64,000 nucleotides of DNA from Ensifer sp. MPMI2T. Lineage in GTDB: Bacteria; Pseudomonadota; Alphaproteobacteria; Rhizobiales; Rhizobiaceae. Shown one piece after another: positions 16,284 through 25,213 of this stretch. The notes under the pieces were generated by a model. It was not told the DNA's origin and did not search any database. It saw only the letters and a program-made list of their open reading frames with translations. Location of the stretch: NCBI RefSeq assembly GCF_004827385.1, contig NZ_SRXN01000019.1:1-64000 (forward strand), written 5' to 3'. Every line of letters starts with the position of its first letter. Positions within the stretch are counted from its first letter, which is position 1. The position numbers were made by a program, and so were the translations under genes.

Positions 16284-17879
16284 TCAGTCGATATTGAACA
16301 CCAGTTGCTTCGCCTGGCGGATTGCCGCATTCGCGCGCAGCTTGTCGAGCACCTTTTCCGAGACAGGACCGTCGACATAAAGCAGCGCGATGGCATCGCC
16401 GCCTTCCTTCTCGCGGCCGAGCTGGAAGTTGGCGATGTTGACGCCGGCATCCCCGAGCGTCGTGCCGATGAAGCCGATCATGCCGGGGACGTCGGTGTTG
16501 GTCAGATAGACCATGTGCTTGCCGACATCGGCGTCGAGATTGATGCCCTTGATCTGGATGAAGCGGGGCTTGCCGTCGGAGAAGACCGTACCGGCGACCG
16601 AACGGGTCTGGTTCGCCGTCGTCACCGTCAGCTTGATATAGCCGTCGAAGACACCGGATTTATCGCGCTTCACTTCGGAAAGGATCACGCCCTTTTCCTT
16701 GATCATGACCGGCGCGGAAACCATGTTGACGTCCGCCACCTGCGGGCGGATCAGGCCGGCGAGAACCGCGCTCGTCAGCGCCTTGGTGTTCATGGCCGCC
16801 GTGGAGCCGTCATAGAGGATTTCGATTTCCTTGATCGCGCTTTCCGTGACCTGGCCGACGAAGGCGCCGAGAACGTCGGCGAGCCGGATGAAGGGCTTCA
16901 GGATCGGCGCTTCCTCGGCCGTAATCGACGGCATGTTGATGGCGTTTGAGACGGCGCCATTGACGAGATAGTCGGACATCTGCTCGGCGACCTGCAGCGC
17001 CACGTTCTCCTGGGCTTCCGTCGTGGAAGCGCCGAGATGCGGTGTGCAGACGACGTTCGGCAGACCGAAGAGCGGGCTTTCGTTCGCGGGCTCCACCTCG
17101 AAGACATCGAAGCCGGCACCGGCGACATGACCGGACTTCAGCGCCTCGGCAAGAGCGCTTTCAACGACGAGACCGCCCCGGGCGCAGTTGATGATGCGCA
17201 CGCCCGGCTTCATCTTGGCGATTGCCTCTGCGTCGATGATGTTGCGGGTCTTGTCGGTCAGCGGCACGTGCAGGGTGATGAAATCCGCCCGCGCAAAAAG
17301 CTCGTCGAGCTCGACCTTGACGACTCCCATCTCCTCGGCGCGCTCCTTCGACAGGAACGGATCATAGGCGATGACGTGCATCTTCAGGCCGATGGCGCGG
17401 GCGCAGACGATCGAACCGATATTGCCGGCACCGATGACGCCAAGCACCTTGCCGGTGATCTCGACGCCCATGAACTTCGATTTTTCCCACTTGCCGGCCT
17501 GGGTAGAACCGTCGGCTGCAGGAAGCTGCCGGGCGACGGCAAACATCAGCGCGATCGCATGCTCGGCCGTCGTGATCGAGTTGCCGAAGGGCGTGTTCAT
17601 GACAATGATACCGCGGCGAGAAGCAGCCGGGATATCGACATTGTCCACGCCGATACCGGCACGGCCGACGACCTTGAGATTGGTGGCGGCAGCAATCAGC
17701 TTCTCCGTCACCTTGGTGGCGGAGCGGATGGCGAGACCGTCGTAGTTGCCGATGATCTCGGCGAGCTTTTCCTTGTCCTTGCCGAGCTTCGGCTGGAAAT
17801 CCACTTCAACGCCGCGGTCGCGGAAGATCTGGACGGCGGTTTCCGACAGTTCATCGGATACAAGAACGCGAGGTGCCAT
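16284..17879 (-). CDS. serA: D-3-phosphoglycerate dehydrogenase
   Basis: A 531-residue enzyme of the long PGDH type. It oxidises 3-phosphoglycerate to 3-phosphohydroxypyruvate with NAD, the first step of serine synthesis. Substrate domain residues 1-100 include AIRSATKVTEKLI; the NAD domain has GKVLGVIGAGNIGSIVCARA; catalytic residues lie in INCARGGLV, the following Glu region and CTPHLGASTTEAQENVA. An intervening domain leads to a C-terminal ACT domain (YLTNTDVPGMIGFIGTTLGDAGVNIANFQLGR) that likely gives serine feedback. GGAGG precedes the start. It lies 80 bases downstream of serC, forming a serC-serA operon. Confidence 0.97.
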   Translation of the reverse strand: MAPRVLVSDELSETAVQIFRDRGVEVDFQPKLGKDKEKLAEIIGNYDGLAIRSATKVTEKLIAAATNLKVVGRAGIGVDNVDIPAASRRGIIVMNTPFGNSITTAEHAIALMFAVARQLPAADGSTQAGKWEKSKFMGVEITGKVLGVIGAGNIGSIVCARAIGLKMHVIAYDPFLSKERAEEMGVVKVELDELFARADFITLHVPLTDKTRNIIDAEAIAKMKPGVRIINCARGGLVVESALAEALKSGHVAGAGFDVFEVEPANESPLFGLPNVVCTPHLGASTTEAQENVALQVAEQMSDYLVNGAVSNAINMPSITAEEAPILKPFIRLADVLGAFVGQVTESAIKEIEILYDGSTAAMNTKALTSAVLAGLIRPQVADVNMVSAPVMIKEKGVILSEVKRDKSGVFDGYIKLTVTTANQTRSVAGTVFSDGKPRFIQIKGINLDADVGKHMVYLTNTDVPGMIGFIGTTLGDAGVNIANFQLGREKEGGDAIALLYVDGPVSEKVLDKLRANAAIRQAKQLVFNID

Positions 17880-17959
17880 GAGAGGCCTCCTTAAGGGTCA
17901 ATTCTGAATGAGATGCGGGATTGGCTTCGCTCGCTGGCGCGCGAAGCTTATCGCTTGGT

Positions 17960-19138
17960 TCAGGCGGCGGCCTGCGACAGCGTCGCCTTCTGGGTCTCGA
18001 AAGCCCAGGTGAGCCACGGCATCAGCGCTTCCATGTCGGAGGCCTCGATGGTGGCACCGGCCCAGATCCGCAGACCGGAGGGCGCATCGCGATAGTGGCC
18101 GATGTCGTAGGCGACGCCTTCTTTTTCGAGGAGGGCAACGACGCCCTTCGCGAAGGCAGCCTGGCCATCGGCATCGAGGGCGAGCACGTCCTTGTCGACG
18201 ATCTTAAGGCAGACCGAGGTATTGGAGCGGGTTTCCGCCTTGTTCGCCAGATTGGCAATCCATGCGTTCGCGTCAACGAACCGATGGATCACGCCGGCAT
18301 TGGCGTCTGCCCTGGCAATCAGCCCCTTGAGGCCGCCAACCGACTTCGCCCAAAGGAGCGCGTCGATATAGTCTTCGACGCAGAGCATCGACGGCGTATT
18401 GATTGTTTCGCCGGCAAAGATGCCCTCGATCAGCTTGCCGCCGCTGGTCAGGCGGAAGATCTTCGGCAGCGGCCATGCCGGTGCGTAGGTGAGCAGCCGT
18501 TCGACTGCGCGCGGCGAAAGAATAAGAATGCCGTGCGCGCCCTCACCGCCCAAAACCTTCTGCCAGGAGAAGGTGACGACGTCGAGCTTGGTGAAATCGA
18601 GCTCCTGAGCAAAGGCGGCGGAGGTCGCGTCGCAGATCGTGAGCCCCTTGCGGTCCGCCGGGATGAAATCGGCATTCGGCACGCGTACACCCGAGGTCGT
18701 GCCATTCCAGGTGAAGACGACATCGCGGTCGAAATCGACCTTGGCAAGATCCGGCAGTTCGCCATAGGCGGCTTCGAACTTGCGAACATCGGGAAGCTTC
18801 AGCTGCTTGACGACGTCGGTGACCCAACCGGCACCGAAGCTTTCCCAGGCAAGCATGTCGACGCCACGGGCGCCGAGCAGCGACCACAGTGCCATTTCGA
18901 CGGCGCCGGTATCGGAAGCGGGCACGATACCGATGCGGTAGTCGGCCGGCACTTCAAGAATTTCACGGGTAAGATCAATGGCCTGCTTGAGCTTCGTCTT
19001 ACCGATCTTGGCTCGGTGCGAGCGACCGAGTGCGGCATCGGAGAGAGCGTCGAGCGTCCAACCGGGGCGCTTTGCGCAGGGGCCAGAAGAAAAATGGGTA
19101 TTTGCCGGACGCACGTCCGGCTTGGCAGGCTTCGTCAT
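17960..19138 (-). CDS. serC: Phosphoserine aminotransferase
   Basis: A 392-residue PLP-dependent class V aminotransferase that makes phosphoserine from 3-phosphohydroxypyruvate and glutamate, the second step of serine synthesis; it can also serve pyridoxal phosphate synthesis. N-terminal [18 protein letters not shown] is typical of the alphaproteobacterial SerC group. The PLP lysine lies in [14 protein letters not shown], and the substrate region in [30 protein letters not shown]. An apparent structured leader lies immediately upstream, with a CTTGAC promoter element, and serA follows. Confidence 0.96.
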   Translation of the reverse strand: MTKPAKPDVRPANTHFSSGPCAKRPGWTLDALSDAALGRSHRAKIGKTKLKQAIDLTREILEVPADYRIGIVPASDTGAVEMALWSLLGARGVDMLAWESFGAGWVTDVVKQLKLPDVRKFEAAYGELPDLAKVDFDRDVVFTWNGTTSGVRVPNADFIPADRKGLTICDATSAAFAQELDFTKLDVVTFSWQKVLGGEGAHGILILSPRAVERLLTYAPAWPLPKIFRLTSGGKLIEGIFAGETINTPSMLCVEDYIDALLWAKSVGGLKGLIARADANAGVIHRFVDANAWIANLANKAETRSNTSVCLKIVDKDVLALDADGQAAFAKGVVALLEKEGVAYDIGHYRDAPSGLRIWAGATIEASDMEALMPWLTWAFETQKATLSQAAA

Positions 19139-19140
19139 AA

Positions 19141-19190
19141 TGCTATCCTCTCAGATAGAAGCCCCTCGTTGGGGAGGGGTGTCCCGCCGT
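19141..19190 (-). ncRNA. serC-type RNA leader motif (two hairpins upstream of serC)
   Basis: On the minus strand, directly before the serC start, two perfect hairpins follow each other: CCCCTC/GAGGGG with a six-base loop (19162-19179) and CTATC/GATAG with loop TGAGAG (19143-19158), the latter ending at the ribosome-binding region. This matches the description of the alphaproteobacterial serC RNA motif in position and shape. The identity is by recollection of that motif rather than alignment. It likely affects serC translation or transcript stability. Confidence 0.6.
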
Positions 19191-19193
19191 CGG

Positions 19194-19222
19194 GAATATT
19201 GTGGGTCCGAGAGGAAGTCAAG
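19194..19222 (-). promoter_or_regulatory. Promoter of serC-serA
   Basis: CTTGAC on the minus strand (19222-19217) is the rhizobial -35 consensus. Seventeen bases later comes ATATTC (19199-19194), a weaker -10. Transcription would start near 19187, just ahead of the two leader hairpins. Confidence 0.5.
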
Positions 19223-19303
19223 CGGCTTGCGTCGCTTTTGAAAAAATTTTCGGCGCTCCCGGGCAAAGTTCGAGACGCCGAGGGCGGGCGCGCCGAATGA
19301 TTG

Positions 19304-20152
19304 TTACCAGAGCGAGAAGCGCAGACCTGCGCGGATCTCATGGCGTGAAAGGCCGTCGTCGTGGCCCTTGGCGCCGCTGGCACCGGCAAGTGCCTCGGCC
19401 CCGAAACCGAACATGTCTCCATCCGCTATGCGGGAATAACGATAGCCGACGTCGAGTTTCAGCCGGTCGGTAATGTCGTAGGAGACGCCGGCCATGAGTG
19501 CGTAGGTGAAGCGCCAGCTGTCCTCGCCCTCATAGGAGGTTGCGCCGGCCCCGCCGGCGCAGGCGCCGCCGCCGGGGACGCAGGTCGCCGTCTCGTGGAC
19601 AGTGTTCCAGTTGATGTTCGTGGCGCCGATGCCCGCGCCGAGATAGGGCGTGAAGCCGGCGAGCGTCGCCAGGTCGACATAGCCGTTCGCCATGAGACCG
19701 AGTGCGGAGAAATTGGCGTCATGCGAAAAAGCGCATGACGTTCCGGCGCCCTGACCGGCGCAAGGAGCGGCTGACAGCGACGAGCCGTCGAACCGACCTT
19801 CGAAATATTCTGCTGTTATGTCGGCGCGCACGAGGTCGTTAAACCGATAGCCGATGCCGATCGTCCCGGAGATCGGCTTGTCGAAGCGAGCATTATCGAA
19901 CGGGACGTTGTTATAGGTGCCTGTACCAGCGTCGAAGGTGCGGTATGAGGGATCACCCTCATCGCGCCATGGCGCATAACCGATGTCGCCGCGCAAATAG
20001 AGACCACCGACATCGCCTGCTTCGGGGGAAATGGTGATCTCCGGCGCGTCGAGCAGTTCGTCGTCGGCTGCATATGCCGCGCCGGGAGCCAACAGACCAG
20101 CGCCCAGACCAGCGCCAAGTGCGATCCCGCAGATCCCGTGCCGCCAGTCCAT
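19304..20152 (-). CDS. Outer-membrane beta-barrel protein (Omp25/porin-like family)
   Basis: A 282-residue secreted protein: a signal peptide with hydrophobic core GICGIALGAGLGAGLLAPGAAYA, cleavage near AYAADD, then alternating strands of a small beta-barrel (GGLYLRGDIGYAPWRDE, ISGTIGIGYRFNDLVRADITAEYFEGRF, MANGYVDLATLAGFTPYLGAGIGATNINW, TYALMAGVSYDITDRLKLDVGYRYSRI) and a C-terminal aromatic residue (RFSLW), the usual barrel-assembly signal. Two cysteine pairs lie in predicted surface loops, possible disulphides. Relatives are surface proteins and adhesin or LPS-associated porins in Rhizobiales. Confidence 0.85.
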   Translation of the reverse strand: MDWRHGICGIALGAGLGAGLLAPGAAYAADDELLDAPEITISPEAGDVGGLYLRGDIGYAPWRDEGDPSYRTFDAGTGTYNNVPFDNARFDKPISGTIGIGYRFNDLVRADITAEYFEGRFDGSSLSAAPCAGQGAGTSCAFSHDANFSALGLMANGYVDLATLAGFTPYLGAGIGATNINWNTVHETATCVPGGGACAGGAGATSYEGEDSWRFTYALMAGVSYDITDRLKLDVGYRYSRIADGDMFGFGAEALAGASGAKGHDDGLSRHEIRAGLRFSLW

Positions 20153-20290
20153 CCGTATGCCCTTTCGTCAATGCCGTCGGACCGACCTACGTTGGATCGA
20201 CCCAGACCTGCGTTAACTATTGGCAGGGACAAGTTAACCGATGGTTAAGCATGTTTGTTAACCGGACGCAGCCCAAGCACTAACGCGAAA

Positions 20291-20310
20291 GGGCCGCCAA
20301 ACGGCGGCCC
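20291..20310 (-). terminator. Terminator of the 253-residue outer-membrane protein gene
   Basis: A perfect eight-base stem (GGGCCGCC / GGCGGCCC) with a four-base loop lies 30 bases after the stop codon of the minus-strand gene. It is followed by TTTCG on the minus strand. Confidence 0.7.
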
Positions 20311-20339
20311 GGAAGATCTGCGATACAGGGCGGTTTTCG

Positions 20340-21101
20340 CTATTGCAGCGCGTAGCGCATACCCAGTTTGAAGTCGTGCGACGTGATGTCGTCGAAGTTC
20401 ATCGGGGAGGTATTTACGGTATCGTCGTAGCTGCGGATATTGTCGGTCTTGGCGTCTCCGAGATTGACGTAGCTGTAACCGAAATCGATCGCCAGTCGCT
20501 CGGTCGCCTGATACGCGACGCCAGCGTGCAGCGCCCAAGCAAAGTTCCAAGTCGAATCTTCGTCGGCATAGGCGACGCCTACGGTCGGCACGTTGATGTC
20601 GCGGAAGCCCGAGAACGTATTGCGCGAAGCACCGATGCCGGCGCCGACATAGGGCTTGACGCCATACCAATCGCCGATGTCGACATAGGCGTTGGCCATC
20701 AGCAACCATTCCGACTTGGCGCCGTCATAGTCGTTGGTTCCGTCCCATACCCCATCGCCGTCGCCGTCATAGCGGTCGAGGGCGGTGAAATCCGCCTTGC
20801 CGCGATATTCGACGATACCGTCGAGGCGGAGCCAGTCGTTGAACTGGTAGCCGATACCGCCGCCCGCCAGCGGCGCGCTGTCGAAACTGCCATCGTCGAG
20901 GAAATCGTGAACGGCGACGTCATCCATCAACGGGTGATGCATGCTGCCGAGTCGCTGGTTGCTCATGCCGAGATGGCCGCGCAGATACCAGCCGCCGCTA
21001 GGCACTACAACCGGTGCCGGATCTTCGACGTAAAGGTCGGCAGCCAAGGCTGGGGTGCCGCACAGTACCGCGGCAATAAATGCAATCAAAGGTCTCTTCA
21101 T
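20340..21101 (-). CDS. Outer-membrane beta-barrel protein
   Basis: A 253-residue protein with a signal peptide (PLIAFIAAVLCGTPALA, cleavage before ADLYVED) and a beta-barrel pattern closely like the downstream 282-residue protein: GGWYLRGHLGMSNQRLG, GGGIGYQFNDWLRLDGIVEYRGKADF, LMANAYVDIGDWYGVKPYVGAGIGASRNTF, AWALHAGVAYQATERLAIDFGYSYVNLGD. The last residue is Gln rather than Phe or Trp, unusual for a barrel. The two genes are probably paralogues; they are co-directional but have separate terminator-like hairpins, so each is likely its own unit. Confidence 0.85.
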   Translation of the reverse strand: MKRPLIAFIAAVLCGTPALAADLYVEDPAPVVVPSGGWYLRGHLGMSNQRLGSMHHPLMDDVAVHDFLDDGSFDSAPLAGGGIGYQFNDWLRLDGIVEYRGKADFTALDRYDGDGDGVWDGTNDYDGAKSEWLLMANAYVDIGDWYGVKPYVGAGIGASRNTFSGFRDINVPTVGVAYADEDSTWNFAWALHAGVAYQATERLAIDFGYSYVNLGDAKTDNIRSYDDTVNTSPMNFDDITSHDFKLGMRYALQ

Positions 21102-21422
21102 AATATGCCCCGCGAATATTCTGATCCGCGCCGCGTTGCCCCGGCCGGATACTGCAACCGTTGTTGCGCCAGAATTCGCATGCCGCGGTTAACATCGGAT
21201 TAAGCATAGAAATTTACTATGTTTTTTAACAATTGCTGATGTTCCTCGACAATCGGCCGAAAGTGCTTGCGCAATAAAAAAGGCCGGCAATCGATGCCGG
21301 CCTTCCAAACTGTTTAGCGTTGCTGATCATTCATTGTTCGTTGAAACAGTGAATGCTTTAATCCTTTGAAACTATGCAATTCCGCGAGACCGCTAATGCA
21401 CTTTTCCAGAAGTGCTTTAAGG
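21102..21422. other. Intergenic region between glmM and the outer-membrane protein gene
   Basis: No gene is supported in these 321 bases. The region holds the glmM terminator at 21280-21304 and an AT-rich stretch upstream of the 253-residue protein, including GTTAAC-rich sequence at 21186-21200, which probably contains its promoter. Confidence 0.55.
21280..21304 (-). terminator. Rho-independent terminator, glmM side
   Basis: The stem AAGGCCGGC / GCCGGCCTT has a seven-base loop and is followed by TTTTTTAT on the minus strand. It ends the glmM transcript about 120 bases after the stop codon. Confidence 0.85.
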
Positions 21423-22775
21423 TCACGCGGCGCTCCGGACGCTGCCGATCACGTTGACGAGTTCGTCGACGATGCGCTCGACCTGGCTGCGGTCGTCGCC
21501 TTCCGCCATGACGCGGATAAGCGGTTCTGTTCCGGATGGGCGGATCAGCAAGCGGCCATTCTTGGCAAGGCCCGCCTCGGCGTCGGCGATCGCCTGCTGC
21601 ACGGTCGGATGCTCGAGCGGCTTACCCGCCGATACGCGAACATTCTTCAGGATCTGCGGCACGGGCTCGAAGCGGTGGCACACCTCGCTGACCGACACGC
21701 CCTGCCGCTTGACCACAGCAAGGATCTGCAGCGCAGCCACCAGGCCGTCGCCGGTCGTCCCGAAATCAGAGAGCACGATGTGGCCGGACTGTTCGCCGCC
21801 GACATTGAGGCCATCCTGGCGCATCTGCTCGACGACATAGCGGTCGCCGACCTTGGTGCGGTGCAGTCCGATGCCCCGGCCCCTGAGGTAACGCTCGAGG
21901 CCGAGATTCGACATCACCGTCGCCGCTATGGCGCCACCCTTCAGCATTCCGTCAGTAGCCCAGCTGTCGGCGATCACCGCCATGAGCTGGTCACCGTCGA
22001 CGACTGTTCCGTTTTCGTCAATGATCAGGACCCGGTCGGCATCGCCGTCAAGTGCGATGCCGATATCGGCCCTGACTTCATGAACCTTCTTCGACAGCGC
22101 GGCCGGATGCGTCGAGCCGCATTCGAGATTGATGTTGACGCCGTTCGGCTCCGTCCCGATCGTCACCACTTCGGCGCCGAGCTCCCAGAGCGCGGAAGGG
22201 GCAACCTTGTAAGCGGCGCCGTTGGCGCAGTCGATCGCAATCCGCAGTCCCTTCAGCGTGACGTCGCGCGGCAACGTCCGCTTCGCCTGTTCGATATAGC
22301 GGTAGATGTCGCCATCGACGCGCTTCGCCCGGCCGATATCTTCGGGCTTGGCGAGCTGGCCGGACATATCCTGGTCGATGAGCTCTTCGATCTTTTCCTC
22401 GATGTCGTCGGAAAGCTTGTAGCCATCGGGTCCGAAGAGCTTGATGCCATTGTCGCGGAACGGATTGTGCGAAGCCGAGATCATCACGCCGATGTCGGCG
22501 CGCAGCGATCGCGTCAGCATGGCGACGCCCGGCGTCGGGATCGGTCCGAGCAGGAAGACGTCGAGTCCGGCGGCCGTGAATCCGGCGACCATCGCGTTTT
22601 CGAGCATATAACCGGAAAGGCGCGTGTCCTTGCCGATCACGACACGGTGGCGGTGTGCTCCATTACGAAAGATCGTTCCGACGGCGATGCCAACACGCAT
22701 GGCGAGGTCTGGCGTCATCGGGAAAATATTGGACTGGCCGCGAATGCCGTCAGTGCCGAAATATTTACGCTTCAT
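21423..22775 (-). CDS. glmM: Phosphoglucosamine mutase
   Basis: A 450-residue alpha-D-phosphohexomutase converting glucosamine-6-phosphate to glucosamine-1-phosphate for UDP-GlcNAc, peptidoglycan and LPS synthesis. The N-terminal [14 protein letters not shown] is diagnostic; the phosphoserine is in [15 protein letters not shown] (near residue 100); the metal loop is [16 protein letters not shown]; the sugar loop [13 protein letters not shown]; and the C-terminal phosphate loop [15 protein letters not shown]. The frame is open upstream, but the ATG at 22775 has GGAG upstream and gives the standard start. It is the last gene of the ftsH-side block. Confidence 0.97.
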   Translation of the reverse strand: MKRKYFGTDGIRGQSNIFPMTPDLAMRVGIAVGTIFRNGAHRHRVVIGKDTRLSGYMLENAMVAGFTAAGLDVFLLGPIPTPGVAMLTRSLRADIGVMISASHNPFRDNGIKLFGPDGYKLSDDIEEKIEELIDQDMSGQLAKPEDIGRAKRVDGDIYRYIEQAKRTLPRDVTLKGLRIAIDCANGAAYKVAPSALWELGAEVVTIGTEPNGVNINLECGSTHPAALSKKVHEVRADIGIALDGDADRVLIIDENGTVVDGDQLMAVIADSWATDGMLKGGAIAATVMSNLGLERYLRGRGIGLHRTKVGDRYVVEQMRQDGLNVGGEQSGHIVLSDFGTTGDGLVAALQILAVVKRQGVSVSEVCHRFEPVPQILKNVRVSAGKPLEHPTVQQAIADAEAGLAKNGRLLIRPSGTEPLIRVMAEGDDRSQVERIVDELVNVIGSVRSAA

Positions 22776-22880
22776 AAGAACTCCATGGTCCTGCTCCGGC
22801 AGGATCGATTTTACCGGCCGCGTCTGTCTGCGTGTTCCGCGATTTTGTTTCATATCGCCGGACCTCGTATCCAGAGTTTG

Positions 22881-22996
22881 ACGCTCTACAGCGCGGCGCG
22901 TCCAATCGGACGCGCTAAGGTCGCTGTAGCACTTTGAACTGCTGCATGATTTTGTCCCTACATCGATTCCGATTTAAGGACAAAATCATGCGGTAG
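22881..22996. repeat. Full copy of repeat family B
   Basis: It shows the complete arrangement: CTCTACAGCG, the palindrome GCGCGTCCAATCGGACGCGC, CGCTGTAGCACTTTGAACTG, CTGCATGATTTTGTCC, and ATCGATTCCGATTTAAGGACAAAATCATGC. The last two segments pair with each other, so the element has two hairpins. It serves as the reference copy in this window. Confidence 0.85.
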
Positions 22997-23164
22997 CGGC
23001 TCCCTCTCTTGCTGCAGCCTGCTCGCGTCCACCGCAGTTGTCAGACGTATTTGAATCATCATTGGCATAAAACTGCAGCAAACGGCAGCAATCCTATCAT
23101 CAGAAATCATTACATCGCGTTACCAAGTGCGCGAAAGACACATGGACGAATATGCCCAACAAAA

Positions 23165-23190
23165 AGCCGCCGCTCCTTCCGGCGCGGCGG
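23165..23190 (-). terminator. Terminator of ftsH
   Basis: GCCGCCGC / GCGGCGGC pair around a ten-base loop, and the minus strand continues with TTTTTG, 30 bases after the ftsH stop codon. Confidence 0.75.
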
Positions 23191-23218
23191 CCTTCGATTT
23201 CATTTTTTCCGACCGGTC

Positions 23219-25156
23219 TTATTGCGGCTGCGGTTCGAAGCCGCCTTCCGGCTCCTCGCCCTTGGCACCGGCTTCCTTCTTCGTGCCGGCAGAGGGCACG
23301 GCCGAGCCACGATGCGGAGGCGTATCGTCTCCGAGGTCGCGTGCAGGCTTCTCGCCGCGGATCAGCGCCTTGATTTCGTCGCCGGTCAGAGTTTCGTATT
23401 CCAGCAGGCCTTCCGCGAGCGCCACGAATTCGTGGTTCTTCTCCGTCAGGATGTGACGCGCGGTTCCGTAAGCGTCGTCGATCAGGCGGCGGATTTCGTT
23501 GTCGATCTTCTGTGCCGTCGCTTCCGAAACGTTCTTCTGCTGCGCCACGGAGTGACCGAGGAACACCTCCTGCTGGTTCTCGCCATAGGCGACCTGTCCG
23601 AGTTGATCGGAGAAGCCCCATTGCGTCACCATCGCACGCGCAAGCTTTGTCGCCTGCTCGATGTCGGAGGACGCGCCGGAAGTGATGTTCTCCTTGCCGA
23701 AGGTCAGTTCCTCCGCAACGCGTCCACCCATCATGATGGCGAGACGCGAGATCATCCACTTGTAGCTCATCGAGTAGCGGTCACCCTCAGGCAATTGCAT
23801 CACCATGCCGAGCGCGCGGCCGCGCGGGATGATGGTCGCCTTGTGCAGCGGATCGGCGGTGGGAACGTTGAGTGCAACGATGGCGTGCCCGGCTTCGTGA
23901 TAGGCGGTCAGCTTCTTCTCGGCCTCGGTCATGGCGGAGGAGCGACGCTCCGCACCCATCATGATCTTGTCCTTGGCGTCCTCGAACTCCTGCATGGTGA
24001 CGAGGCGCTTGTTGCGACGCGCCGCCATCAGCGCAGCCTCGTTGACGAGGTTCATGAGGTCGGCTCCCGAGAAGCCCGGCGTGCCGCGTGCCAAGACTTT
24101 GAGATCGACATTCGGTGCCAGCGGCACATTGCGGACATGCACCTTAAGGATCCGTTCGCGACCGTTGATGTCCGGATTCGGCACGACGACCTGTCGGTCG
24201 AAGCGGCCCGGACGCAGCAGCGCCGGGTCGAGCACGTCGGGACGGTTGGTCGCCGCGATCAGGATGATCCCCTCATTGGCTTCGAAGCCGTCCATCTCGA
24301 CGAGCAACTGGTTCAGCGTCTGCTCGCGCTCGTCGTTGCCGCCGCCAAGGCCGGCACCGCGGTGACGGCCGACGGCATCGATCTCGTCGATGAAGATGAT
24401 GCAGGGAGCGTTCTTCTTCGCCTGCTCGAACATGTCGCGGACGCGCGACGCACCGACACCGACAAACATCTCGACGAAATCCGAGCCGGAGATCGTGAAG
24501 AAGGGCACGTTCGCTTCACCGGCGACCGAGCGGGCAAGCAGCGTCTTACCGGTGCCGGGGGGGCCGACCAGCAATACGCCGCGTGGGATGCGTCCGCCGA
24601 GGCGCTGGAATTTCTGCGGATCGCGCAGGAATTCGACGATTTCCTCAAGGTCCTGTTTGGCCTCGTCAACGCCAGCGACATCGTCAAAGGTGACGCGGCC
24701 ATGCGCCTCGGTCAGGAGCTTGGCCTTGGACTTGCCAAAGCCCATCGCCCCACGCGAGCCGCCTTGCATCTGCCGCATGAAGAACAGCCAGACGCCGAGG
24801 ATCAACAGCATCGGGAGCAGCGTGCCGATATAGCTCAGGAAGCCCGACGATCCGTCGGTTTCCGGACGCACGGTGACGGTGACGTCCTTGGCTTCGAGCC
24901 GTTCGGTCAAAGCGGTATCGACGGAAGGTGCGTAGGTCTGGAAGGTGGCGCCGCTTTCGGAATAGCTGCCGATCACCTTCGAGCCGGTGATCACGACTTC
25001 CTTGACGCGGCTGGCGTCGACGTCCTTCAGAAACTGCGAGAATGGAATTTCGCGTGAACCGGCGCGCTCCGTCGGCTGCTGGAACATGCTGAACAGCGCA
25101 ATCAGGAGAAGCGCTATGATTGCCCAGAGGGCAAAATTACGAAAATTAGGGTTCAT
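23219..25156 (-). CDS. ftsH: ATP-dependent zinc metalloprotease FtsH
   Basis: A 645-residue membrane AAA+ protease that degrades misfolded membrane proteins and short-lived regulators such as sigma-32. Two transmembrane segments ([19 protein letters not shown] and [22 protein letters not shown]) flank a small periplasmic domain. The AAA domain has Walker A GPPGTGKT, Walker [12 protein letters not shown] and the second region of homology [22 protein letters not shown]; the protease domain has HEAGH. The tail is Glu/Pro/Gly-rich. It lies downstream of tilS in the same direction. FtsH and RpoH1 in the same window are a functional pair known from other bacteria. Confidence 0.97.
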   Translation of the reverse strand: MNPNFRNFALWAIIALLLIALFSMFQQPTERAGSREIPFSQFLKDVDASRVKEVVITGSKVIGSYSESGATFQTYAPSVDTALTERLEAKDVTVTVRPETDGSSGFLSYIGTLLPMLLILGVWLFFMRQMQGGSRGAMGFGKSKAKLLTEAHGRVTFDDVAGVDEAKQDLEEIVEFLRDPQKFQRLGGRIPRGVLLVGPPGTGKTLLARSVAGEANVPFFTISGSDFVEMFVGVGASRVRDMFEQAKKNAPCIIFIDEIDAVGRHRGAGLGGGNDEREQTLNQLLVEMDGFEANEGIILIAATNRPDVLDPALLRPGRFDRQVVVPNPDINGRERILKVHVRNVPLAPNVDLKVLARGTPGFSGADLMNLVNEAALMAARRNKRLVTMQEFEDAKDKIMMGAERRSSAMTEAEKKLTAYHEAGHAIVALNVPTADPLHKATIIPRGRALGMVMQLPEGDRYSMSYKWMISRLAIMMGGRVAEELTFGKENITSGASSDIEQATKLARAMVTQWGFSDQLGQVAYGENQQEVFLGHSVAQQKNVSEATAQKIDNEIRRLIDDAYGTARHILTEKNHEFVALAEGLLEYETLTGDEIKALIRGEKPARDLGDDTPPHRGSAVPSAGTKKEAGAKGEEPEGGFEPQPQ

Positions 25157-25213
25157 CGAACTCCCCGGAACCTGTCGTAGCTCGGCGATTTCGCCGAGCT
25201 ACAGTCTTGTTCC

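Larger units (their letters stand above)
22776..23218. other. Intergenic region ftsH-glmM
   Basis: No gene is supported in these 443 bases. The region contains a full copy of repeat family B at 22881-22996 and the ftsH terminator near 23165-23190. The distance and terminator suggest that glmM has its own promoter. Confidence 0.6.

Noticed and set aside
21366-22937. 523-codon plus-strand frame opposite glmM
   Set aside because: The opposite strand carries a full-length glmM with all motifs; this frame is a GC-rich antisense shadow.
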